From positions 1 through 5,308 of the forward strand of contig DATKZB010000171.1 in the NCBI GenBank assembly GCA_035528235.1: a stretch of DNA of 5,308 nucleotides. The letters run 5' to 3'. Below are positions 1 to 5,308 of the stretch, one piece after another. This DNA is from DATKZB01 sp035528235 (GTDB lineage Bacteria > Planctomycetota > Phycisphaerae > FEN-1346). Position 1 is the stretch's first letter. Every line of letters begins with the position of its first letter. Both the position numbers and the translations under genes were made by a program. The notes beneath the pieces were generated by a model. It saw only the letters and a program-made list of their open reading frames with translations. It ran no database searches and was not told the origin of the DNA.

Positions 1-1461
1 CTGGCCGATGACTCGCTCGTTTGCCGCGCCCAGGCCGCTCAACTCCTCGGGGCGTGGGCCGCCACCGGGCACGCGAGCCTGGCCCTGCCCGCGCTCACCC
101 ACAGCGACGGGCTGATTCGCGGTATCGCCCAGGCGTCGTACACCGAGCACAGCGGTTACGGCCTGGCCCCGCTGGTGGTGGAGGGCAACGTCGTCGAGGT
201 GCCGCCCGCCACGCTCGAAGCCCTGGCCGAACTCCAGGACCCGCAAGGCCTGGTCGACGTGAACGCCGCCATCATGGAACACCAGGCGGCACTGCGCCGC
301 AACCTCGACGGCCCGGCCGAAACGGCCGTCCTGGCAGCCGACCTCCTGGCCCGGGCCGGCGACGCCGGCGCCCGCCGCCGCCTCATCCGGCTGGTCGAGG
401 AGGCCAAGGGACCGGTCCTGGCCAAGGCCGCCCGGGCCTGTGTCCGCGACGGCATGGGCCTTGGGCCGACGCTTCTGCCCCTGGCGTTCAAGGGCGACGT
501 CGAGGCCCGCCAGGCCGTCATGCAGGCCCTGGTGGTCTCGCCCGATCCGCGTCTGAAGCACCTGCCGATCCAGGGTCTCCAGGACGACGACCTGGCCGTC
601 CGCCGCAACGCCATCCGGGCGCTGGGCAACCTGGGCGGGGCCGCCCCCATCGACGAACTGGCCGCGAAACTTGAAGGGACCGACGCCGAGAAGGCCGACG
701 CCATCCGGGCGCTGGGCGTCGTCGGTAAACCGGCCGCCGACGTCCTGCGGGCCTACATCGAAACCACCAAGGATGCCGATTGGTTCCAGGTCAGCGCCCT
801 GCTGGCCCTGGCCCCGAACGCCAACCGCGACGACATCGGCTGGATCTCGACCCGCCTGACGTCGCCCAGCACGAGCATGCGGGCCGGTGCGGCGGTCGCC
901 CTGGGGCGTATCGGGCACCCGGCGGCCCAGGCGGCGCTCGTCGCAGCCCTCAAGGATGTCGAGCCCCTGGTCCGCGCGTCGGTGGCCAAGGCGCTCGGCC
1001 AGATCGGGACCATCTATGCCGCCAAGCAACTCCTGCCGATGCTCAAGGACCCCTCGCCGCTGGTCGCCGCCATGGCCGCGTGGGGCCTGGGCGCCACGGC
1101 GTACCCCGAGGCCGTGCCGGCCCTGAAGCAGGTGGCCGAGGCGAGTAGCCACGGCGAGGCCGCCTCGCCGCGCGTCGGCGACATGTTCGGCTGGCCGGAG
1201 TTGTCGGCCGCTGAGGCCCTCGGCCGCATCCGCAGCGCGGCAGCCGTCGCGTCGCTCCGCGAGATCCTCAAGTCGAGTTCCTGGCTCATGCGGGCCACGG
1301 CCGCCCAGGCCCTGGGCGCCTCGGGCGAGGCATCGCCCGAGGTCACCGCCGACCTCGAGAAACTGCTCGACGACCCGATCAACCTCGTCCGGGCCCAGGC
1401 GCTGCTGAGCCTCAAGACCCTCGGCAAGACGTACGAGCCGGGCGCGTTCCAGACGAGATAA
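1..1461 (+). CDS. HEAT-repeat protein, 5'-truncated by the window edge
   Basis: The reading frame is open from the first base and ends at TAA (1459-1461), giving 486 residues with no start in view; the GTG at 175 is inside the frame and is not a convincing start. From about codon 195 onward the protein is a chain of roughly 30-residue helix-turn-helix units of the HEAT / PBS-lyase-like type. Recurring unit cores are VRRNAIRALGNLG, MRAGAAVALGRIG, VRASVAKALGQIG, AAEALGRIRSAAA, MRATAAQALGASG and VRAQALLSLKTLG, each followed by a second helix such as AAQAALVAALKD or YAAKQLLPMLKD. The first 195 codons are also Ala/Leu-rich and probably helical but less regular. Such solenoids serve as protein-binding scaffolds; no catalytic motif is visible, and an enzymatic, signal or membrane domain could lie in the missing N-terminus. 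The next gene starts 453 bp downstream, so an operon is unlikely. The family call is firm; the function is unknown. Confidence 0.9.
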   Translation: MADDSLVCRAQAAQLLGAWAATGHASLALPALTHSDGLIRGIAQASYTEHSGYGLAPLVVEGNVVEVPPATLEALAELQDPQGLVDVNAAIMEHQAALRRNLDGPAETAVLAADLLARAGDAGARRRLIRLVEEAKGPVLAKAARACVRDGMGLGPTLLPLAFKGDVEARQAVMQALVVSPDPRLKHLPIQGLQDDDLAVRRNAIRALGNLGGAAPIDELAAKLEGTDAEKADAIRALGVVGKPAADVLRAYIETTKDADWFQVSALLALAPNANRDDIGWISTRLTSPSTSMRAGAAVALGRIGHPAAQAALVAALKDVEPLVRASVAKALGQIGTIYAAKQLLPMLKDPSPLVAAMAAWGLGATAYPEAVPALKQVAEASSHGEAASPRVGDMFGWPELSAAEALGRIRSAAAVASLREILKSSSWLMRATAAQALGASGEASPEVTADLEKLLDDPINLVRAQALLSLKTLGKTYEPGAFQTR

Positions 1462-1522
1462 CCCGGCCCGACTCGGCATTCCGCCCGGCAGGCCGTGCGA
1501 CCGGTTGCGCGCCGACCTCGTG

Positions 1523-1605
1523 TTTGCGCGGCGGGTCTCCTGACCCGCCGCGAAGGAAGGCCCCTGGACATAGGCGCGGTGGGTCAGGAGACCCACCGCG
1601 CACAA
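1523..1605. repeat. Twin-palindrome element 1 (REPIN-like inverted pair)
   Basis: Two hairpins lie 21 nt apart. The first (1527-1552) has an 11-bp perfect stem, arm CGCGGCGGGTC, and loop TCCT. The second (1574-1601) has a 12-bp perfect stem, arm GCGCGGTGGGTC, and loop AGGA. The second is an inverted near-copy of the first, extended outward by TTTG on the left (1523-1526) and CAAA on the right (1602-1605), so the whole block can also fold into one long imperfect stem. The arms differ by paired changes (C/G to T/A) that keep each stem intact. No T-run follows either hairpin on either strand, so a standard intrinsic terminator is not supported. The layout resembles REP doublets (REPINs), but no REP family is identified. 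Confidence 0.75.
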
Positions 1606-1627
1606 ATGGTGGTGTGAATACGCAACC

Positions 1628-1794
1628 TTAGTACTACAACGCCACTTGTTGCGCCGCAATGAACGCAACCTCTTGCATTAACCGAACCTACGCGCCGTAG
1701 CGCGGGGGTTTATCCCCCGCGCTACAGCCTGATGGCGGTCCACGGTTGAATTCCCAAGCGGCCGCTCTGTGGCCAAGTGGCGTTGTAGTATTAG
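1628..1794. repeat. Inverted-arm element of about 167 bp around a central hairpin (MITE-like)
   Basis: The left arm (1628-1648) and right arm (1774-1794) are reverse complements over 21 nt, with 17 perfect inner pairs (from 1632/1790 to 1648/1774) followed by a G-T, two A-T and another G-T position at the outer end. They enclose 125 nt containing a strong hairpin at 1697-1725. A 9-nt direct repeat, ACGCAACCT, occurs at 1620-1628 and 1663-1671, and GTTGCG/CGCAAC (1648-1653, 1664-1669) can form a small inner stem. There is no ORF inside. Terminal arms, small size and no coding capacity fit a non-autonomous mobile element or a large structured-RNA region. No clear target-site duplication is seen. 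Confidence 0.5.
1697..1725. repeat. Perfect 12-bp palindrome with a 5-nt loop
   Basis: The arm GTAGCGCGGGGG (1697-1708) pairs perfectly with CCCCCGCGCTAC (1714-1725) across the loop TTTAT. It sits near the middle of the inverted-arm element. The stem sequence differs from both twin palindromes, so it is a third hairpin family in this window. The following bases (AGCCTGATGG) contain no T-run, so it is not a classical terminator. Confidence 0.7.
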
Positions 1795-1813
1795 GACGCT
1801 GCAAAAGAAAAGA

Positions 1814-1855
1814 CCTCTGTGCCGTCTCTCCGTAATCTCGGCGACCTCTGCGTTA
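1814..1855. repeat. Degenerate tandem repeat, unit about 11 nt (CTCTG/CTCNG core)
   Basis: Four adjacent units can be laid out: CCTCTGTGCCG (1814-1824), TCTCTCCGTAA (1825-1835), TCTCGGCGA (1836-1844, two bases shorter) and CCTCTGCGTTA (1845-1855). Each begins with a pyrimidine-rich YCTC core. The copies are diverged, and the array lies immediately upstream of the promoter candidate for the glycosyltransferase gene. It could be a decayed microsatellite-like repeat or a cluster of regulator sites; the sequence does not decide. Confidence 0.4.
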
Positions 1856-1859
1856 AGGT

Positions 1860-1888
1860 TTCATTGTCACCGTCTCTTGGTCTATAAT
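1860..1888 (+). promoter_or_regulatory. Probable sigma-70-type promoter of the glycosyltransferase gene
   Basis: A perfect TATAAT (1883-1888) stands out in this GC-rich DNA and lies 26 bp before the ATG at 1915. That would place transcription start near 1895 and give a leader of about 20 nt that holds the ribosome binding site. The -35 is poor: TTCATT at 1860-1865 with a 17-bp spacer matches only about half of the consensus. The call rests on the -10 box and its position. Confidence 0.45.
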
Positions 1889-1914
1889 GGGGCGGCACGG
1901 GAAGAGGGCCGCGC

Positions 1915-3705
1915 ATGCACACCCTCATCCATGTCACGCACGAGGCCCACGAGAAGATGGGCGGCATCGGCGCCGTCCTGGAAGGGCTGCTGACCGCGCG
2001 GGCCTACCAGGCGGCCGTCGGTCGGACCATCCTGGTCGGCTGCGCCGAGGTGCCCCCGCCCCGCCCCATTGAGACGCTCGAGACCGTTCTGTACCAGACC
2101 GGCGTCAACATCACCGCGGCCGATGCCGGCCTGGGCGAGGCCTTCCGGCAAATCGAATCGCGCTACGGCGTGCGGTTGCTGTACGCCCTGCGCAAGGTGC
2201 CCTGCCCGCTCCTGAGGCGTGCCGCCAAGGTCGAACTCCTCCTGCTCGACGTGCGCGACGCGCAGCCCGAACCCGTCAGCGACCTCAAGGGGCGGCTGTG
2301 GAAGGCCTTCGGTCTGGAGAGCGACCGGTTCGAGAACGACTGGGGCTACGAGGAATGGGTCCGCGTGGCGGCCCCGGCGCTGGAGGCGATCGAGGCCATC
2401 CTGGGCGGCGACGCCACGGGCGCCGCGCTCATCAGCCACGAGTTCATGGGGCTGCCCACGCTGCTGGCGGCGCGGCTGCTGCGGCCCGACCTGCGGACGG
2501 TGTACTGGGCCCACGAGGTGCCGCCCGTCCGCGATTTTCTGGAGCAGGAGACGGGACACCGGCTCGTCTTCGACCAGGCGTTGGCCATGCCCGACGGTCT
2601 GCGTTCCTACGAGGCCCGGCTCCGCGTGTTGGGCGGGTACAAGCACGCCCTGGTCAGCCGGGCGTTCCACGCGGGGGCGGTGTATGCCGTCAGCGACCGC
2701 GTCACCCAGGAACTGTGCCTGTTGTCCGACGGGTTTCGTCGCCGCGCCATCGAGGTCGTCTATAACGGTCTGCCGGTGCGCCCGATCGACCTGGAGACCC
2801 GCCTGGCCAGCCGCGCCCTGCTGCGCCGGTACGCCCACGGCGTGACGGACCTGTGGCCGGACTACGTGTTCACGCACGTGGCGCGGCCGGTGGCGTCGAA
2901 GGCCATCGAGCGCGACCTGGCGGTGTTGGAACACCTGGACGACGCCCTGGCCGATCGCGGCCGGACGGCCATCCTCCTGGTCCTGGCGACCGACGCCGGC
3001 CGCCGCGATGGCGACGCCGTCCGCCAGATGGAGACCGAGTACGGTTGGCCGATGGACCATCGGGCCGGGTGGCCCGACCTCGTCAAGGGCGAGGTCGCCA
3101 TCGGCCGCGCTGCCGAGGGCTATAACCGCTGGGCCCGGGCCACGCGCGTCGTGCTCATCAACCAGTTCGGGTTCGACCGCGCCGCCTGCGGCGACCGGAT
3201 GCCGGAGGAGATGACGTTCCAGGACCTGCGGCAGGGCAGCGACGTCGAGTTCGGCCAGAGCGCGTACGAACCGTTCGGCATCGCTCAACTCGAGACGCTG
3301 GCGTTCGGGGGCATCAGCGTCCTGTCGAGGGCGTGCGGGTGCGCGGAGTTGCTGGACCGGGTGGCCGGGGCCGAGATGCCGCCCAACGTGCTGCTGGCCA
3401 GTTACACCGCCCCTCCGCAGGCCGGGTCCGGCCCCGTGAGCGACGCCGATGCCCGGCGCATCGAGCACGAGGTGGCGGCGCGGCTGGCCCGCGACCTGGC
3501 CGCGCGTCTGCCGACCGGGCCGCACGACTTCCGACGGCTGCTCCGAAGCGGCTGGGCCCTGGCCGAGAAGATGAGTTGGCAGGCCGTCTGCCGCGAGTAC
3601 TTCATTCCGGCGCTGGGGCGATGCTTCGGCGAGGACCGTCGCGCCGCCGTGCCGCGCGGCAGCGCGCCGTCCGGCGCCGCCGTGCATCACGAGGCGGCTA
3701 CCTAA
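1915..3705 (+). CDS. GT-B glycosyltransferase, glycogen/starch-synthase-like
   Basis: This 596-residue protein probably transfers a sugar from a nucleotide-sugar donor, as glycogen and starch synthases do. Visible signatures, in order: KMGGI at 14-18 near the start (the K-x-G-G motif that contacts the donor in GT5 and GT3 synthases); YWAHE with H200; VSDR at 259-262; YNGLPV with NGL at 284-286; R324 and K329 in ARPVASK (the R-x4-K donor-phosphate pair of GT-B enzymes); and YEPFGIAQLE, where E452 and E460 form the E-x7-E motif. W555...Y562 near the end resembles the C-terminal helix that packs back on the N-domain. No signal peptide or membrane segment is seen, so it is cytosolic. The distance from R/K to E-x7-E is about 50 residues longer than in E. 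coli GlgA as I recall it. ATG 1915 is preceded by AAGAGG (1902-1907) at 7 nt and places KMGGI at the usual family position. The fold is firm; donor, acceptor and true glycogen-synthase activity are not proven. Confidence 0.8.
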   Translation: MHTLIHVTHEAHEKMGGIGAVLEGLLTARAYQAAVGRTILVGCAEVPPPRPIETLETVLYQTGVNITAADAGLGEAFRQIESRYGVRLLYALRKVPCPLLRRAAKVELLLLDVRDAQPEPVSDLKGRLWKAFGLESDRFENDWGYEEWVRVAAPALEAIEAILGGDATGAALISHEFMGLPTLLAARLLRPDLRTVYWAHEVPPVRDFLEQETGHRLVFDQALAMPDGLRSYEARLRVLGGYKHALVSRAFHAGAVYAVSDRVTQELCLLSDGFRRRAIEVVYNGLPVRPIDLETRLASRALLRRYAHGVTDLWPDYVFTHVARPVASKAIERDLAVLEHLDDALADRGRTAILLVLATDAGRRDGDAVRQMETEYGWPMDHRAGWPDLVKGEVAIGRAAEGYNRWARATRVVLINQFGFDRAACGDRMPEEMTFQDLRQGSDVEFGQSAYEPFGIAQLETLAFGGISVLSRACGCAELLDRVAGAEMPPNVLLASYTAPPQAGSGPVSDADARRIEHEVAARLARDLAARLPTGPHDFRRLLRSGWALAEKMSWQAVCREYFIPALGRCFGEDRRAAVPRGSAPSGAAVHHEAAT

Positions 3706-3743
3706 TGCCACTTAGTGATACTTTGTCAACTTGTCACCACCGT

Positions 3744-3825
3744 GCGCGGCGGCCTTCCCAGGCCGCCGCGCGGAAGCGGGTTGCGCCAAGGCGCATGTTC
3801 CTGGCGGCCTGGGAAGGCCGCCAGG
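3744..3825. repeat. Twin-palindrome element 2 (same design as element 1, different stem)
   Basis: The first hairpin (3744-3771) has a 12-bp perfect stem, arm GCGCGGCGGCCT, and loop TCCC. The second (3800-3825) has an 11-bp perfect stem, arm CCTGGCGGCCT, and loop GGGA. The inner nine bases of stem plus loop of the second are the reverse complement of the first, so the pair is an inverted duplication. A small near-palindrome, TGCGCC-AA-GGCGCA (3782-3795), lies between them. The element occupies most of the spacer between the glycosyltransferase and the stress-protein gene, starting 38 bp past the stop codon. There is no T-run after either hairpin. It may stabilise mRNA 3' ends or be a mobile palindrome. 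Confidence 0.75.
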
Positions 3826-3861
3826 CGGGATGAGATAGGGACGTAGCGTTGTAGGACGAGG

Positions 3862-3882
3862 CCGCCGGGGCGCGGCCGGCGG
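3862..3882 (+). other. Possible leader hairpin before the stress-protein gene
   Basis: CCGCCGG (3862-3868) can pair fully with CCGGCGG (3876-3882) across a 7-nt loop. The hairpin ends 12 nt before the AGGAGG of the downstream gene. It could affect transcription or translation initiation, but such short GC stems arise easily in DNA of this composition. Confidence 0.25.
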
Positions 3883-3894
3883 GCACACGCTGCC

Positions 3895-3900
3895 AGGAGG
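3895..3900 (+). promoter_or_regulatory. Ribosome binding site of the universal stress protein gene
   Basis: A full consensus AGGAGG lies 11 nt before the ATG at 3912. It is the strongest Shine-Dalgarno in the window and fixes the start of the gene. The spacing is slightly long; GGAGGA one base further on would also serve. Confidence 0.7.
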
Positions 3901-3911
3901 AGACCGAGACC

Positions 3912-4382
3912 ATGATTCAACTGAAGCGAATCCTCGTGCCGACCGACTTTTCGGAACACAGCGAGCACGCGGCCGCGTACGCCGCCGAGTTCGCCCGCCG
4001 GTTCGACGTGGCCGAGATCCATTGCCTGCACGTCTCGGACATTCCGGCCGACCTGCTGGCTACCTCGGGGTACTACCTGACGGGGCCCAGCGAACAGTTC
4101 ATCGGCCAGGTCCGCGAGGAGAGCCAGAAGAGCCTCGAGCGGTTCGCCGCCAAGCACTTCGAGGGGCTGCCCGTCCAGACGGTGTTCCTGGAAGGCCGGC
4201 CGTTCGTCGAGATCATCCGGTACACGCGCGACAAGGACATCCAACTCATCGTCATCGCCACGCACGGCCGGACGGGCCTCCAGCACGCCCTGTTCGGCAG
4301 CGTGGCCGAGAAGGTGGTCCGCAAGGCCCCGTGCCCGGTGCTGGTGGTGAAGCGCGGCGAGCAGGAGTTCGTCATGCCCTGA
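3912..4382 (+). CDS. Universal stress protein (UspA family), single domain
   Basis: At 156 residues this matches the usual size of a single Usp domain. The N-terminal strand KRILVPTDFSEHSEHA (5-20) carries the family VPTDFS motif with D12, which in ATP-binding members contacts the nucleotide. The C-terminal nucleotide-binding signature is ATHG-RTGLQHALF-GS (116-130), followed by VAEKVVRKAPCPVLVVK (131-147). This fits the G-2x-G-9x-G(S/T) pattern except that the first Gly is Ala116, a common variant in ATHGRTG-type members. The protein is therefore likely to bind ATP and to be a soluble cytosolic dimer; family members support survival under starvation, oxidative or energy stress, but the partner here is unknown. 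The start is set by AGGAGG. The gene follows a 206-bp spacer with a twin palindrome, and the next gene begins 74 bp after its TGA. Confidence 0.93.
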   Translation: MIQLKRILVPTDFSEHSEHAAAYAAEFARRFDVAEIHCLHVSDIPADLLATSGYYLTGPSEQFIGQVREESQKSLERFAAKHFEGLPVQTVFLEGRPFVEIIRYTRDKDIQLIVIATHGRTGLQHALFGSVAEKVVRKAPCPVLVVKRGEQEFVMP

Positions 4383-4420
4383 CGCCGGCGGCGCGGCCGA
4401 CGGCCCCGGCGAGCAGTGGC

Positions 4421-4449
4421 TTGACGTTACCGGGGCGCCGGTGTAGTGT
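4421..4449 (+). promoter_or_regulatory. Candidate recG promoter, possibly giving a leaderless mRNA
   Basis: TTGACG (4421-4426, five of six -35 consensus bases) is followed after 17 bp by TAGTGT (4444-4449), which matches the T-A-n-n-n-T minimum of a -10 box. The -10 ends 7 bp before the ATG at 4457, so transcription would start at or next to the A of the start codon. No Shine-Dalgarno is visible between the box and the ATG, which agrees with leaderless initiation. The -10 match is weak in detail. Confidence 0.4.
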
Positions 4450-4456
4450 CGCGCGC

Positions 4457-5308
4457 ATGCCCCGGCTCAGCGACAGCGTGCAGTATCTGAAGGGCGTCGG
4501 CCCGAAACGCGCGCTCCTGCTGGAACGGCTCGGCATCCGGACGGTCGGCGACGCCCTCCAGTTCTTTCCGCGCAAGTACGTCGACCGCGGCAACGTGGTG
4601 CCGATTGCCCAGGTCGTCGACGGCCGCGACCAGGCCGTCCGGGCCCGTATCGTCGACATGCGGTCGCCGCGATGGGGCGAACGGCTCGAGGCCCTCATTG
4701 CCGACGACTCGGGCGAGATGCGGGTCATCTGGTTCCACGCGCGGTTCCTGGCCAAGGCCCTCCAGACGGGGGCCGAGTACCTCTTTTACGGTCGCGTGGG
4801 CGAGTACAAGCGCCGCCTCCAGATGCAGCACCCCAGGTTCGAGCCCGTGCCCGAGACCGGCCAGGACGACCCGCGCGGCCGCATCCTCGTCGAGTACCCC
4901 ATCACCGAAGGCCTCCAGCAGGCGTCGCTGTCGCAGATGACCGAGGAGGCCCTGCGCATCGGCCTGCCGCTGGCCAAGGAGACGCTGCCCGAGGCCATGC
5001 GGCGGCGCCTGGAATTGGCCGACCTGGGCTCGGCCCTGCGCATGATCCACCGGCCGACGTCGATGCACGAGGTGACCGAGGCCCGGCGGCGACTGGTCTT
5101 CGGCGAGTTCTTTCTGATGGAACTGGCCGTCGCGCTTCGGCGGCGAAGCGCCCTGGCCGCAACGGGCGCCCCGGCCATTCCGCCCGACGAAAAGGTCGAT
5201 CGCCGCATCCGCGCGCGGTTCCCCTTCACGTTCACGCCCGCCCAGGACAAGGCCATCGCCGAGATTCGCCAGGACCTGGCCTGCGAGCGGCCGATGACGC
5301 GGCTCCTG
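4457..5308 (+). CDS. recG: ATP-dependent DNA helicase RecG, N-terminal part (3' end beyond the window)
   Basis: RecG is a superfamily 2 helicase that reverses stalled replication forks and migrates branched DNA in recombination and repair. The 284 visible residues run without a stop to the last base. They show the RecG entry motif LKGVGPKRALLLERLG (11-26), FPRKYVDR (37-44), an OB-fold wedge domain over about 50-145 with ADDSGEMRVIWF (82-93), YPITEGL (147-153), MIHRP (196-200), RRLVFGEFFLMEL (211-223) and the pre-helicase FPFTFTPAQ (255-263). The last residues, RPMTRLL, normally directly precede the Walker A motif GDVGSGKT, so all ATPase motifs lie outside. ATG 4457 puts the entry motif 10 residues in, about as in short-N-terminus RecG proteins such as that of E. 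coli. No Shine-Dalgarno is apparent; a promoter-like pair lies immediately upstream. The gene is intact as far as seen. Confidence 0.95.
   Translation, partial: MPRLSDSVQYLKGVGPKRALLLERLGIRTVGDALQFFPRKYVDRGNVVPIAQVVDGRDQAVRARIVDMRSPRWGERLEALIADDSGEMRVIWFHARFLAKALQTGAEYLFYGRVGEYKRRLQMQHPRFEPVPETGQDDPRGRILVEYPITEGLQQASLSQMTEEALRIGLPLAKETLPEAMRRRLELADLGSALRMIHRPTSMHEVTEARRRLVFGEFFLMELAVALRRRSALAATGAPAIPPDEKVDRRIRARFPFTFTPAQDKAIAEIRQDLACERPMTRLL

Noticed and set aside
21..674. Arg/Pro/Gly-rich ORF in another + frame inside the HEAT gene
   Set aside because: Composition is typical of an out-of-frame reading of GC-rich coding DNA; the HEAT frame covers the same bases with clear repeats.
1527..1601. 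Spacer hairpins as rho-independent terminators
   Set aside because: None of the strong hairpins (1527-1552, 1574-1601, 1697-1725, 3744-3771, 3800-3825) is followed by a T-run on the + strand or by the equivalent on the - strand.
1864..1888. TTGTCA (1864-1869) as the -35 for TATAAT (1883-1888)
   Set aside because: The match is five of six bases, but the spacer is only 13 bp, too short for a standard sigma-70 promoter.
1769..1993. 74-codon + strand ORF spanning the spacer and the start of the glycosyltransferase gene
   Set aside because: It runs through the inverted arm, the degenerate tandem repeat and the promoter box, and overlaps the true gene out of frame.
1882..3711. 609-codon antisense ORF opposite the whole glycosyltransferase gene
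   Set aside because: It is a GC-driven mirror of the real gene: its product is a low-complexity mix rich in Gly, Arg, Gln, Pro, His and Ala with no recognisable motif, whereas the + strand frame carries ordered glycosyltransferase signatures.
1523..3825. CRISPR-like repeats
   Set aside because: The palindromes are in inverted pairs with different stems and irregular distances; there are no directly repeated units with uniform spacers.
3726..4286. 186-codon minus-strand ORF over the stress-protein gene
   Set aside because: It overlaps the well-supported Usp frame and the twin palindrome and shows no family motif.
4384..4410. GCCGG...CCGGC stem after the stress-protein gene as a terminator
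   Set aside because: Only 5 bp of stem around a long GC-rich loop and no T-run; expected by chance at this GC content.
4427..5068. 213-codon minus-strand ORF over recG
   Set aside because: It lies opposite the RecG frame, which carries multiple conserved motifs; the antisense product is His/Gln/Arg/Ala-rich without any motif.

Overview
This is a 5.3-kb, very GC-rich stretch (about 70% by eye) of a bacterial chromosome. Four protein genes all lie on the + strand, separated by unusually long, repeat-bearing spacers. No rRNA, tRNA, CRISPR array or transposase gene is visible. The organism is not certain. High GC, a HEAT-repeat protein, a divergent glycogen-synthase-like glycosyltransferase and several families of GC-rich palindromes between genes would fit a Planctomycetota-type or similar environmental bacterium, but this is inference from style and not from a marker gene.

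Layout. (1) Positions 1-1461 hold the C-terminal 486 codons of a HEAT-repeat protein whose start lies upstream of the window. (2) Positions 1462-1914 are a 453-bp spacer with no credible gene. It contains a twin palindrome (1523-1605), a pair of 21-nt inverted arms around a strong central hairpin (1628-1794), a degenerate 11-nt tandem repeat (1814-1855) and a TATAAT promoter box just ahead of the next gene. (3) Positions 1915-3705 encode a 596-residue GT-B glycosyltransferase. It has the signature residues of glycogen/starch synthases in the right order, but a longer C-terminal half and a mix of GT5-like and GT3-like features. (4) Positions 3706-3911 are a second spacer with a second twin palindrome of the same design but a different stem sequence. 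(5) Positions 3912-4382 encode a single-domain universal stress protein behind a consensus ribosome binding site. (6) Positions 4457-5308 encode the first 284 residues of the RecG branch-migration helicase, cut by the window edge immediately before its Walker A motif. A TTGACG-N17-TAGTGT promoter-like pair sits so close to the ATG that the mRNA may be leaderless.

The four genes do not form an obvious pathway. The two long spacers and the gene-proximal promoters suggest that most are transcribed separately. The glycosyltransferase and stress protein could both belong to reserve-carbon and stress physiology, but adjacency is the only evidence. The most unusual content is non-coding: two twin-hairpin elements, each made of a TCCY-loop hairpin followed by an RGGA-loop hairpin, resembling REPIN-type mobile palindromes, plus a MITE-like inverted-arm element.
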